From Candidatus Anaerobutyricum avicola (lineage in GTDB: Bacteria; Bacillota; Clostridia; Lachnospirales; Lachnospiraceae): a stretch of DNA of 64,000 nucleotides. The stretch spans positions 22,834 to 86,833 of the forward strand of contig DXGQ01000032.1 of the NCBI GenBank assembly GCA_019113845.1, given 5' to 3'. The position numbers were made by a program, and so were the translations under genes. The notes under the pieces were generated by a model. That model made no database searches and was not told the DNA's origin. It saw only the letters and a program-made list of their open reading frames with translations. Shown here piece by piece: positions 43,569 through 52,470 of the stretch. Position 1 is the first letter of the stretch; every line of letters starts with the position of its first letter.

Positions 43569-43904
43569 CTAAACAGGCATTTCCAGTTGTATGTTTACAC
43601 GCTCATACTCCATATTATCAACAGGAACTTCTTTAAAACCAACCTTAGTATATAAATGCATGGCTGCGGATAAAATGGTATTGGTAACTATCATAAGTTT
43701 TACTGCACCATGTTCTTTTGCATAATTTATACATTCTTTTAATACTGCTAAGCCGGCGCCACGGCTCATATAATGTTCATCAGTGGCAAGTTTGCATATT
43801 TCCCAAACCTGATTTTCTCTTGGCATGACCATACAAGTTGCAATTGCTTTTCCATGTTCAACAGCGAAATAAACCATTGCTCCTTTTGCAAGAAAATTTT
43901 CTTT
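43569..43904 (-). pseudogene. 5'-truncated GNAT acetyltransferase
   Basis: The open frame begins after a TGA at 43905-43907 and reads ENFLAKGAMVYFAVEHG, then the acetyl-CoA region CKLATDEHYMSRGAGLAVL and the end LYTKVGFKEVPVDNMEY. GNAT enzymes of this kind are about 150 residues; the first 40 or so residues, including the first strands, are missing. The track start MVYF is an internal methionine. The truncation point lies directly at the end of the broken aldo/keto reductase, so a deletion joined the two. Confidence 0.8.
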
Positions 43905-43922
43905 TCAGGACCCTCCTGCGAT

Positions 43923-44602
43923 TTAGTCATGAATCTTCAGGCTGTGCAGCATTTTTGTAAATGCGGGATCATCATGGTTGACGATCTCACTGTGTCCGAG
44001 ATCCAGTTTTGCGATCTCTTCCATATCTGCATCGCTGAGGCTGAAATCCCAGACATCGATGTTCTGCTCCATGCGGTCTTTGTGTACAGATTTCGGGATT
44101 ACCACGACGCCTCTCTGGATATTCCAGCGAAGGGCTACCTGTGCGGCGCTCTTCCCGTATTTCTCACCGATCTTTGTCAGCACCGGATGTGTAAAGATCC
44201 CATGGTTACCTTCTGCGAAAGGTCCCCATGCTTCCGGAATGACGCCATACTCTTTCATCAGGGCAAGGGCATTGTCCTGCTGGAAGAACGGGTGCAGTTC
44301 CACCTGATTAACTGCCGGGATCACTTCCACCGTCTCGCACAGATCGGCAAGACGTGCCGGATAGAAGTTGCACACGCCTATGGCTTTCAGTTTTCCTTCC
44401 TTGTATGCTTCTTCCATTGCACGGTATGCGCCGACATAATCACCCATTGGCTGATGGATCAGGTAAAGGTCCAAATATTCAAGCCCAAGCTTGGAAAGGG
44501 AGGTCTCAATTGCTTTTTTTGCTTCCTCGTATCCGGCACCTGAAACACTCCGAATCCTTCCTTTGGCATTTTTACTCCGTTATTTAATGTTACAAATTCC
44601 AT
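43923..44602 (-). pseudogene. Aldo/keto reductase with internal deletion and frameshift
   Basis: A normal start lies at 44602 (MEFVTLNNGVKMPKEGFGVF, then QVPD). The frame then breaks, and the body resumes in another frame as YEEAKKAIETSLSKLGL and continues to the natural end. About 60-70 residues with the catalytic Asp/Tyr region are missing. The join near 44531-44538 reads tgccggatac, which fits both the expected VPD codons and the expected AGY codons, so a short direct repeat may have guided the deletion. The track lists only the 183-residue remainder. Parental sequence is not in the window, so the mechanism is inferred. Confidence 0.8.
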
Positions 44603-44792
44603 GAGGAAACAGGGTGCTGGTGCCGATCCTGGACCCGGAAGCTCGGGTTACTTACTACAGAGTCTGTCTGAAAGAGGTATTTCCGAAAGTCCGGAAACTG
44701 TTTTTATGATCCTAACATCAAGGCATTTTCTCTTCTCATAGCATCCCGTTCTTTCTCATGAAGCAGGAGGACTCTTATGGCCTTTTGCTGTA
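44603..44792. other. Degenerate spacer in the reductase graveyard
   Basis: A minus-strand frame reads QQKAIRVLLLHEKERDAMRREN and ends at a stop near 44705, which could be the end of a lost regulator gene. The stretch is too short to assign. Confidence 0.25.
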
Positions 44793-44794
44793 GA

Positions 44795-45793
44795 TTACTT
44801 TGAAAAAGCAGTCCCTCCAAACACTGCGGACATCTTCATGTGATCCAGCGCCTCATTCAGCGCATTCACTTCATCACCTGACAAAACTATACCGGCGGCG
44901 CCGGCATTTTCTGCCATCCGCTCCTCCTTGCGTGTTCCGGGGATCGGCACGATCCAGTTTTTTTTGCACAGCATCCACGCCAGAGAGATCTGCGCGGGTG
45001 TTGCCTTTTTCTCCGCAGCCATATCATAAAGCAGTTTCAAAAGGGCAGCGTTTTCGCTCACTGCCTCATCGGTAAACTGTGGCATAAAAGCGCGGTAGTC
45101 TGTTTGAGGGTCAAACTGTTGACCTTTGCCGTACTTGCCGGTAAGGAATCCGTTGGCCATAGGGGAAAAGGCCACAAAGCCGATCTCTAATTCTTCCAGT
45201 ACCGGAAACAGGCTCTCATAGTGACGGGCCATCATGGAATACCGGTTCTGCACTGCCGTCACCGGACATACCCCGTTGGCGCGGCGAAGGTAATCTTCGG
45301 TTGCCTCTGAAATACCCCAGTGAGTGATCTTGCCTTCTTTTATTAAATCTGCCATCACACCGGCAACTTCCTCCGGCTCCACCGTCGGGTCCATGCGATG
45401 CTGAAAATACAGGTCAATGTGATCGACGCCCAGACGCTTTAACGAACCCTCCACCGACCGGCGTATAGTTTCCGGACGGGAATCGGGAACTAACGGCAGC
45501 GGTACTTTGCCGCTGTCCCGGTCAAACCGCAGGCCAAATTTCGTGGCAATCACCACATGCTGTTTTACATCGGCCAGAGCCTTGCCCACCAGCTCCTCAT
45601 TGACATGGGGATCGTCTGCCGTTCCATAAATTTCAGCAGTATCAAAAAATGTATATCCCAGATCAAATGCCCGGCGCAAAAGCCGGATGGCCTCTTTTTC
45701 GCTGGTCGGCGCGCCGTAGGCATGAGAAAATCCCATACATCCCAGACCTACTGCGGAAACGGTTAAATCTTTTCCTAAAATACGAGTCTCCAT
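44795..45793 (-). CDS. Aldo/keto reductase, intact
   Basis: About 332 residues: LTVSAVGLGCMGFSHAYG, catalytic Asp/Tyr in YTFFDTAEIYG, Lys in VVIATKFGLRFD, His in LYFQHRMD, and the cofactor region IVPIPGTRKEERMAEN. It belongs to the AKR13-like group (YajO-like reductases). GAGG lies 8 bases before the ATG at 45793, preferred over the GTG at 45802. It is the only apparently intact gene among several broken reductase genes at 43.5-47.4 kb. Confidence 0.9.
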   Translation of the reverse strand: METRILGKDLTVSAVGLGCMGFSHAYGAPTSEKEAIRLLRRAFDLGYTFFDTAEIYGTADDPHVNEELVGKALADVKQHVVIATKFGLRFDRDSGKVPLPLVPDSRPETIRRSVEGSLKRLGVDHIDLYFQHRMDPTVEPEEVAGVMADLIKEGKITHWGISEATEDYLRRANGVCPVTAVQNRYSMMARHYESLFPVLEELEIGFVAFSPMANGFLTGKYGKGQQFDPQTDYRAFMPQFTDEAVSENAALLKLLYDMAAEKKATPAQISLAWMLCKKNWIVPIPGTRKEERMAENAGAAGIVLSGDEVNALNEALDHMKMSAVFGGTAFSK

Positions 45794-45948
45794 CTTGTAC
45801 ACCTCTTTTTCTTTTTTTATATTGTAAATCTGAACAAGACAAAGCAGAAGTCTCCATTAGTTATGCAGTTAAAACCTGAAGGTTATATCCTGTAAAATAA
45901 AAAAGGCCAACCCGCACAAAGCAGATTGACCCCTTTGGTAACAAAACT

Positions 45949-46508
45949 CTATTTTGCAAAATATTTCTTTATCTCCATCATACGTTCGCTTTGCTTCACA
46001 TGAAATGGACAACGCCCGTCACAATGACCACAGTGAACGCAGTCAGAAGCGTGCTTTTCCAACTTGGCATAGTGGTCGGCAGCCATCGCATCGCCAATTT
46101 TAGCCAGATCATAATACTTGTTTATAAGGCCGATATTTAATCCGGCAGGGCATGGTGCGCAGTGATTACAGTACACGCAGGTTCCCGTCACATCTTTTGG
46201 AGTAAAAGTGCCAAGGGCGGAATAATCCCGTTCCTCTGGTGTGGCGTCCAGCCATACTCTCCGGTTTCATAATTGGTCCCAAAGTGAATCTGGTAGAACA
46301 TTTTGCTCCTCACGGATGCAAAAGCCAGTCCGGCGTAACGAAAGGTTTTTGCTCCGGCAGTGGCAAAATCCACAAAATTAACTCCTTGTTCACAGGCATA
46401 AGTCAGCGTATCAACGGCTTCTTTCTCCGGCGCCTCAAAAACAGGGCCCGTGCCAATGCCTATCACGCTGATCCGATCTTTCGTTTTGGGATGAATTCTG
46501 TATTTCAT
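45949..46508 (-). pseudogene. Fe-S aldo/keto reductase with large internal deletion
   Basis: The N-terminal part (46508 down to about 46250) reads RISVIGIGTGPVFEAPEKE and GVNFVDFATAGAKTFRYA up to EYGW. The rest resumes in another frame as TPEERDYSALGTFTPKD, then the cluster motifs CVYCNHCAPCPAG and CVHCGHCDGRCPF. Around 180-200 residues of the barrel are missing. The join near 46245-46251 is ctggacgcc, compatible with both flanks. The track shows two separate ORFs (106 and 80 residues); neither is a working enzyme. Confidence 0.82.
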
Positions 46509-46517
46509 AGTAAACTC

Positions 46518-46643
46518 CTATACGCCGCAGGCAGATACCCTGATCTCAATCTCGCCCGATTTTAATTCCGGGACAGGCTCCTCTCTTACTTCTATCTGTT
46601 TCGGTCCTGCCAGTACGGCAGCCTTCATCATTCTTGGTTCCAT
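46518..46643 (-). pseudogene. N-terminal remnant of a zinc alcohol dehydrogenase
   Basis: A 41-residue frame absent from the ORF track reads MEPRMMKAAVLAGPKQIEV, then VREEPVPEL and ends ...RVSACGV with TAG. This is the start of a medium-chain dehydrogenase, cut just where CGSD should follow. AGGAGG lies 8 bases before the ATG. The body of the gene has been deleted, and the next broken gene starts 9 bases later. Confidence 0.75.
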
Positions 46644-46723
46644 GATTCATTCCTCCTCTTAAATTAAAATTTCTTCCCAGCTCATTGTAAAGGTTCAGGT
46701 GACATCATTGTTCAGAATGCGAT

Positions 46724-47030
46724 TTATAAGAAAGATTTCAGCAGCCGGAGCAGGAAGGGCTTTGTCAGTTCATGAATCGTGCAGTCGCCATCCTTTACCC
46801 CTGCCTGTTTCATCGCTTCCAACTGTTTTTCCGTATGGGATGTGAAGGGATGTACCCCAAACAAAAAGGGGAAAAAGGCGTAAAGGAATCCCTTCCTGTC
46901 CTCCTGTGTCATGGACGGGAAAAACTTTTGCAGACACACATCCAGCGTATCAAAAGCTTCCGCGTAAGATTTCTTAAAATCCACCAGATTTTCCATCCGG
47001 CTGTTGACTTCCATATCGTAGATGTTCATG
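46724..47030 (-). pseudogene. C-terminal fragment of a TetR-family regulator
   Basis: From about 47030 the frame reads NIYDMEVNSRMENLVDFKK, FFPSMTQEDRKGFLYAFFPF and LFGVHPFTSHTEKQLEAMKQ, similar to ligand domains of TetR-type regulators. The DNA-binding half is missing; upstream DNA belongs to an alcohol dehydrogenase. Assignment to TetR rests on recall of family pattern and is moderate. Confidence 0.55.
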
Positions 47031-47387
47031 GTCGTCGGACACATTGTCTTCATTTGGCTCGCTGAAATACGTTTCCATGATGTGACTGAGAATATCAAAA
47101 CTGCCGGATACCATCTGCTTTTCTGGTACTGAAAAGGTGTAGGTAGGATCCATCAGGGCAAAGCGAGGGTTTAGCGCAGGGTAATCCCGGGCCAGCTTCG
47201 CGCCCTCCTGCACTTTGGCGTAAGTAGGATTGGGCATAATGCCCGGAAACTCCACGATCACCTTACCGGCTTCTTTCAGAATCCCTGTGATCTCATCATA
47301 CACGCCGTTGCGTTTGATGCTGCCGCCGCCGTAGGCGAGCAGGATGGTTCTGGCGTCTTTGGTCAGACAAGCCAGATATTCCTTCAC
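47030..47387 (-). pseudogene. Iron-containing alcohol dehydrogenase fragment with deletions
   Basis: The frame reads TILLAYGGGSIKRNGVYDEI and IMPNPTYAKVQEGAKLARD, then jumps to YPALNPRFALMDPTYTFSVP and MVSGSFDILSHIMETYFSEP. In complete Fe-ADH proteins about 90 residues with the NAD and metal region lie between LARD and the NPRFALMDP motif, so this is an in-frame deletion near 47181-47190. The first 20-30 residues and the whole C-terminus are also missing; the end is fused to the TetR fragment. Confidence 0.8.
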
Positions 47388-47413
47388 GCATCCTTTACCA
47401 GTTTACAGTGATT

Positions 47414-48319
47414 TTAACCGGCATAAACCGCTTTTTTTACCGCCCGGAGAAATTTCTCCACCACCGGCGAAGGCTCCGGAGCATGGAGAAGACCGTAAGG
47501 AATCGTGTAATTCCACTCCACAGACAAAATTTTAAGCAAGGGATGGACGTACTGCCATTTCGGGACAGCCATCAAGATGCAGTTGTTGTTTTCACACTGG
47601 TTAAATACTTCCGTATTATAGAAATCAAAATCTATGATCTGTATCTGCGGATGGTTCTTCCACAGTTCATCCCGCAAAAAATCCACATAATGACTCCAGT
47701 CACGTTTTATCAACATCAGTTTTTCGCCATACAGATCCTGTATCGCCAGTTTATCCTTTTTCGCCAGCCTGTGATGAACGGACACCGCACAGCAGATTGG
47801 CTCTCTGGAGATTTCCAGTCCCTCGCATTGCCGCAGACTGAGCATGGTCTCATCAAAAATACCGGCCACCACATCGATGTTCTGTCCCAGATTTGCAAGG
47901 ATCTCTCTGGCATTTTCCGGGGTGTTGTCAAAAGGAACCAACTGAAATTTGACGCCCGGACAATCATCCTGCAGCTTTGGCCACAAATCCACCAGCACCT
48001 GAGCCGGAGTCATCGGAGAAGTTCCGATACGGACGATCTCTTCATCCTTCTGCATGGCATTTCTCGCCCGCGTCACAGAATCCTTGCAATACTGGATGAT
48101 ATATTTTGCGTCCTGTTCCAGCGATTTTCCCGCCTCTGTGATCTGCAATCCACGATGTGTGCGGACAAAAAGCTGCAGATCCAGATTCTCTTCCAGAAGA
48201 TTGATCTGTTTAATGACCGCCGGTGGGGAAATGTACAGTTTCTCTGCGGCCTTGTTAAAGCTGCCGCACTCGGCCACGCATAAAAAAGTTTCAAGCTGCG
48301 GATTATACAAGGGAATCAT
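47414..48319 (-). CDS. LysR-family regulator 1
   Basis: 301 residues: helix-turn-helix near residues 9-60 (LETFLCVAECGSFNKAAEKL, PPAVIKQINLLEENL) followed by the substrate domain (RIGTSPMTPAQVL). AAAGGAG lies just before the ATG. It may once have regulated the decayed reductase cluster directly downstream; the targets are now uncertain. Confidence 0.9.
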   Translation of the reverse strand: MIPLYNPQLETFLCVAECGSFNKAAEKLYISPPAVIKQINLLEENLDLQLFVRTHRGLQITEAGKSLEQDAKYIIQYCKDSVTRARNAMQKDEEIVRIGTSPMTPAQVLVDLWPKLQDDCPGVKFQLVPFDNTPENAREILANLGQNIDVVAGIFDETMLSLRQCEGLEISREPICCAVSVHHRLAKKDKLAIQDLYGEKLMLIKRDWSHYVDFLRDELWKNHPQIQIIDFDFYNTEVFNQCENNNCILMAVPKWQYVHPLLKILSVEWNYTIPYGLLHAPEPSPVVEKFLRAVKKAVYAG

Positions 48320-48418
48320 TGCTCCTTTCCTTACATTTTTGCTTTTTCATAAAGTATATCATGGCAGTCAATCAGGGACAACACGATATGTACGAACCAG
48401 CTTGTACGTAAAAAACGA

Positions 48419-49312
48419 TCAGTCTCCAAACCTTTCACGAAGTTTATTTAAGAACAACTCCGCCGCAGAGGAAAACACCTGATATTTTTTCCATATGACA
48501 TTTAAGCCCGAATCCAGCCGTGGTTCCAGCGGGCGGAAACAGAGATTGCTGCTTTCGGCGGTATTGACTATCCTGTCAATGGTCAACGCATAACCGATTC
48601 CGGCTTCCACCATGATCGCGGCATTATAAATGAGATTGAATGTTGTTACGATGTCCAGCCTGTCAAAATCCTCGCCAAACCACTCGGCAAACTCATTCCC
48701 TCGCCGTTCCCCGGAGATGGCCTGCCGGGAACAGATCAGCGGAACACCCAGCAAATCTTCTTTTCGGATCACTTCTTTCTCAGCCAGAGGACTGTCCCGC
48801 CGCATAATAACACCCCATGTATCTCTGGCCGGAAGATTGATATAGTCATATTTCGATATATCTGCGGGCTGAATCAGGATCCCAAAATCCAACAATCCTT
48901 TATCCAGTCGTTCTGTTACATCCTCCGAATTTCCGCTGTATAAATGATAATGAATTCCCGGATAACTTACCCGCAACTCGTAGGCAATCTGCGCCACCAG
49001 CTTGATCACATCCGTTTCACCGCTGCCGATATAAATATCACCGCCCACCATGTTTTCCATAGAATTAAATTCTGCTTCTGTTTTATCAACCATAGAGATG
49101 ATTTCTTCGGCGCGTTTGCGCAAAATCATGCCCTCCGGGGTCAACGTCATGCTGTGGCTTCCGCGGATGAAAAGTTTTTGCCCCAGTTCTTCCTCCAGAT
49201 CGCGAATCTGCCGGGAAAGCGTTGGCTGTGTCACATGCAGAAAATTAGCCGCATTTGTAATGCTGCCTTCTCTGGCAATCGCCAAAAAATACCGTAGCAC
49301 TCGGATCTCCAT
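48419..49312 (-). CDS. LysR-family regulator 2
   Basis: 297 residues: RVLRYFLAIAREGSITNAAN and QPTLSRQIRDLEEELGQKLF form the winged helix; the substrate-binding domain starts near residue 90 (DIYIGSGETDVIKL). Many LysR proteins of this kind control aldo/keto reductase or flavodoxin genes in Clostridia, consistent with the reductase remnants downstream. A weak promoter (TTGAAG, 17 bases, CATAAT) precedes it on the minus strand. Confidence 0.9.
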   Translation of the reverse strand: MEIRVLRYFLAIAREGSITNAANFLHVTQPTLSRQIRDLEEELGQKLFIRGSHSMTLTPEGMILRKRAEEIISMVDKTEAEFNSMENMVGGDIYIGSGETDVIKLVAQIAYELRVSYPGIHYHLYSGNSEDVTERLDKGLLDFGILIQPADISKYDYINLPARDTWGVIMRRDSPLAEKEVIRKEDLLGVPLICSRQAISGERRGNEFAEWFGEDFDRLDIVTTFNLIYNAAIMVEAGIGYALTIDRIVNTAESSNLCFRPLEPRLDSGLNVIWKKYQVFSSAAELFLNKLRERFGD

Positions 49313-49443
49313 ATTCCGTTCTCCCTCGCACGTTTTAGGTTATTATGCCATAGTACAGTGACAACTTCAATGTTGTATTTAGGATTTCAATTAACCAGGA
49401 CTTTTCCGGAACTCTTTGGCGTCCGGCTTGATGCCGGTGACTT

Positions 49444-50430
49444 TTATGCGGGTTGGCTTTTCAGTTGGTTGAGAATCGCCCCGATATCTCCATTGATACA
49501 GATAGATTTCTCTTTGATCTCGTCGGGAGCGAACGCCTCTCCAAAGTTCAGGCAGGCATACGTTGCGTCCGGCCAGTCGTATGTCATCCTCCAGAAACTG
49601 TACTTTATGATCGCTGGCGTATTGAAGCCGACGGCCAACTCCAAAAACAGCACTCTCCTGTTTTGGTATCTGCGAAGATAATCAGAATATCGTTCTGACG
49701 CCCGGTGCCAGCCCGCGTCCTCCACAAATGTATCGTCAGCCCTGAGATTCATACTCATCGGTCTGCCGCACTTCGGGCAACGGGGAACCAGCGCAGAGGG
49801 AATCTTCATTTCCGGCACAATCCCTTCCGGCAAATGTAACGCACCGTTTTTTGCGATCGCATAGCCCTGCGCCTCAACCATTTGGCGGATCAACGCTTCA
49901 TTGTCATAGGTTTCCTGATGGCACGGCGCAGAGCACTGGAACAGACCGTAATCCCCCTGCGTATAAAACAGACGTTTTTTATCAAATCCCGCTTTCTGGA
50001 AACAGTGGTCCACGTTGGTGGTAAGGACAAAATAATCTTTCTCTTTTACGAGAGCGTACAGGTTATCATACACCGGTTTCGGCGCGTCCATATGCCGGTT
50101 AATGTAAATGTAGCGGCTCCAGTAGGCCCAGTGTTCCTCCAGCGTCTCATAAGGGTAGAATCCGCCGGAGTACATATCCTGAAAGCCGTATTTTTCTGCG
50201 AAATCTCCAAAATATTTCTGAAAGCGTTCCCCGCCGTAAGTAAATCCCGCCGAGGTGGAAAGTCCTGCTCCGGCGCCGATGACCACTGCGTCGGCGGATT
50301 CCAGCAGATGTTTCAAAACAGCGATATTGTCTTCTCTGCACAGCTCTGTCTGTCCTCTTTCCGGCCATCCTGTTCTGCGTTTTCCGCTTATTTCTTTTTT
50401 ACCTTTTTTCTGTAATCGTTCCAATAACAT
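49444..50430 (-). CDS. Sir2-family protein resembling class M sirtuins (SirTM)
   Basis: 328 residues. The NAD-binding start AVVIGAGAGLSTSAGFTYGG, the segment FQDMYSGGFYPYETLEEHW and YWSRYIYINR match macrodomain-linked SirTM proteins, which ADP-ribosylate a lipoylated GcvH-like carrier in Firmicutes pathogens. Further motifs are LTTNVDHCFQKAGF and a CxxC (RCPKCGRP), with the other zinc cysteines less clear. The usual neighbours (macrodomain hydrolase, GcvH-L, LplA2) are not next to it. It follows the ABC transporter ATPase gene by 46 bases and may be the last gene of that transcript. Confidence 0.82.
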   Translation of the reverse strand: MLLERLQKKGKKEISGKRRTGWPERGQTELCREDNIAVLKHLLESADAVVIGAGAGLSTSAGFTYGGERFQKYFGDFAEKYGFQDMYSGGFYPYETLEEHWAYWSRYIYINRHMDAPKPVYDNLYALVKEKDYFVLTTNVDHCFQKAGFDKKRLFYTQGDYGLFQCSAPCHQETYDNEALIRQMVEAQGYAIAKNGALHLPEGIVPEMKIPSALVPRCPKCGRPMSMNLRADDTFVEDAGWHRASERYSDYLRRYQNRRVLFLELAVGFNTPAIIKYSFWRMTYDWPDATYACLNFGEAFAPDEIKEKSICINGDIGAILNQLKSQPA

Positions 50431-50475
50431 CGGTATCCCTCTTCTCTGTCTCTCCTGGTTTCCTTCCGTTTTTTA

Positions 50476-51261
50476 TCAGATTGCTCCGCTGTAGGCGCAG
50501 TCGCCCAGTTTTTCTTCCGGCAGATGGCACCGCCGGCGCTCTTTCTCCACTAATTTTTTTACATAATCGGTCGCCGGATCGTGTAAGATCTCGCGAGGAG
50601 GGGCAAACTGCTGCACACTGCCCTGATCCATGACCAGCACCTTTGTTCCAAGCTTCAACGCCTCCCCGATATCATGGGTCACAAAGAGAATGGTGATCCC
50701 TGTCTCCCGGTGAATCCGGGCAATCTCGTCCTGCAGGCTCCCTCTCGTGATCTCGTCGACTGCCCCGAAAGGCTCATCCATCAGAAGGATGTCCGGGGAG
50801 GCTGCCAGCGCCCGGGCAATGCCGACTCTCTGCTGCTGTCCGCCGGACAGTTCTGACGGATACCGGCTGCGAAGAGAATCGTCAAGCCCTACGATACCCA
50901 TCCATTTGACGACGGCCTGCGCGGTTCGCTTCTTATCTTTTCTGTTGAGAAGATTCGGCACATAGGCAATATTTTTCTCCACCGTCATGTGGGGGAAAAG
51001 CACGCTGCCCTGAATGGCGTAGCCGATGTTTCGCCGCAACATGGCTAGATCCACTTCCCGGGTATTTCTTCCCTCCACGAGCACTTCTCCGCCCACCGGC
51101 TGCACCAGCCCGTTCACCATCTTTAAGATCGTCGTCTTTCCGCAGCCCGAAGAACCGATGATCGTGACAAACTCCCCTTTTTCGATGGAAAGGTTAAAGT
51201 TATCAATGATCACTTTTTCTCCGTAAGCCATACGGACCTGTCTGTATTCTACCACACTCAT
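50476..51261 (-). CDS. Osmoprotectant/quaternary amine ABC transporter ATPase (OpuCA/ProV-like)
   Basis: About 261 residues. Walker A IIGSSGCGKTTILKMV, signature ELSGGQQQRVGIARAL, Walker B DILLMDEPFGAVDE and the His-loop LFVTHDIGEALKLG are all present. C-terminal CBS domains found in OpuCA are absent. The ATG at 51261 follows AAGGAG and is chosen over the track start at 51408, which overlaps the upstream gene out of frame. With the binding protein and permease upstream it forms a transporter for compounds such as glycine betaine, carnitine or choline. Confidence 0.9.
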   Translation of the reverse strand: MSVVEYRQVRMAYGEKVIIDNFNLSIEKGEFVTIIGSSGCGKTTILKMVNGLVQPVGGEVLVEGRNTREVDLAMLRRNIGYAIQGSVLFPHMTVEKNIAYVPNLLNRKDKKRTAQAVVKWMGIVGLDDSLRSRYPSELSGGQQQRVGIARALAASPDILLMDEPFGAVDEITRGSLQDEIARIHRETGITILFVTHDIGEALKLGTKVLVMDQGSVQQFAPPREILHDPATDYVKKLVEKERRRCHLPEEKLGDCAYSGAI

Positions 51262-51361
51262 ATCCTGTCTCTCCTTCCCTGCTGCCAAAAAAGTATTTTT
51301 GCCCGCATTTTCCTGAAACATTCTCCACATTTTCCGGCGGACACCGCCGCCCTTCCGTCTG

Positions 51362-52303
51362 TCACTGATCCAGCAATCCTTTTTCCTGTAAAAATGCAGT
51401 GGCCACATCTTCCGGCTCCTGCCCTTCTGTCTCTACCTGATAATTCATCTTCGCCATCTCTGCGTCTGTGATGAGATTTTCCACTTTGTCAAACACCTGC
51501 TGTAACTCCGGATGTTCTTCAAGCACTTCATTTCTTACCACAAAACCACACATATAGGATGGATACAGTCCCTTGTCATCCTCAAGAACTACCGCGTCCG
51601 CGGCAGAGAGCTGTCCGTCTGTGGTAAAGATATTCATGACGTCAATCTCCTTTTGTGCCAGCGCGTCATATTTCAGCCCGATATCCAGATCCATCGTATC
51701 TTTAAAGGTCAGTCCGTAGGTGTCGCAGAGGGCGTCGTACCCGTCTTCCCTCTCAAAGAAATCGTACTCTGCTCCAAACACCAGCTGATCGGATACTGCC
51801 GCCAGATCGGAATACGTTTTCAGATCGTACTGCTGCGCGATGTCACTTGCCACCACCAGACCGTACGTATTATTAAATCCAAGCATTCCCGTCCAGGTCA
51901 TATCAAGCGCATCATATCCTTCCTGCAGTTGATCAAACATACTCTCATCGTAAATGCTCTCTTCTTTTAAGACTTCATTCCAGCCGCTGCCGGTATACTC
52001 CGGATAGAAATCAAACTCTCCCTCTTCCATGGCCGGCTGGATATTGGCGGTTCCTCCGCCGACGCCCTCTGTGACCTCCACAGTAAGATCGGTATCCTGC
52101 TCTATGAGCGTTTTCATCATACTTCCCATAATGTACTGCTCCGTCATCGGCTTCGTCGCCATGTGGATTGTCTCGCTGCTCTGCCCGCAGCCCGCCAGCA
52201 TGCCTGCCGCAGTGATCGTCGTCAAAAGCACCGCCATTCCCTTCTTACATTTTCCTCTGCTTTTCTTTGCTTCCTCTCTGCATCCATTTTCCAAATTTCT
52301 CAT
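51362..52303 (-). CDS. Glycine betaine/choline-type substrate-binding lipoprotein
   Basis: 313 residues. A basic N-terminus and hydrophobic core end in the lipobox LAGC (about residue 39), so it is anchored to the outer face. The mature part follows the OpuAC fold (HMATKPMTEQYIMGSMMK, EFDFYPEYTGSGWNEVL, NTYGLVVASDIAQQY, DVMNIFTTDGQL). In this family the ligand is a quaternary amine held by aromatic residues. It lies between the permease and ATPase genes; repeat copy C sits in the gap before it. Confidence 0.88.
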   Translation of the reverse strand: MRNLENGCREEAKKSRGKCKKGMAVLLTTITAAGMLAGCGQSSETIHMATKPMTEQYIMGSMMKTLIEQDTDLTVEVTEGVGGGTANIQPAMEEGEFDFYPEYTGSGWNEVLKEESIYDESMFDQLQEGYDALDMTWTGMLGFNNTYGLVVASDIAQQYDLKTYSDLAAVSDQLVFGAEYDFFEREDGYDALCDTYGLTFKDTMDLDIGLKYDALAQKEIDVMNIFTTDGQLSAADAVVLEDDKGLYPSYMCGFVVRNEVLEEHPELQQVFDKVENLITDAEMAKMNYQVETEGQEPEDVATAFLQEKGLLDQ

Positions 52304-52314
52304 TTTTTCCCTTT

Positions 52315-52367
52315 CCTGACACCTTTACTGCGTCAATAATGGTAAATTTGAAAGCTAACTTTCAAAC
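52315..52367 (+). repeat. Dispersed two-hairpin repeat, copy C
   Basis: CCTGACACCTTTACTGCGTC, aataatggtaaa and the palindrome TTTGAAAG-CTAA-CTTTCAAA (52347-52366). It lies inside the transporter operon, between permease and binding protein. Confidence 0.8.
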
Positions 52368-52470
52368 TTTGTCTCCTCTTTTCCTTTCAGGAGAAGACCT
52401 GTCTGTCTCTCCTGTAATTTACTTCTTCCATATATTTTATGACTTCAACATGTTCTATCATTCTCCGACT

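Noticed and set aside
49444-50430. Sir2 protein as part of an antiphage defence system
   Set aside because: It resembles SirTM, not ThsA or pAgo-linked SIR2, and no nuclease, TIR or Argonaute partner is adjacent.
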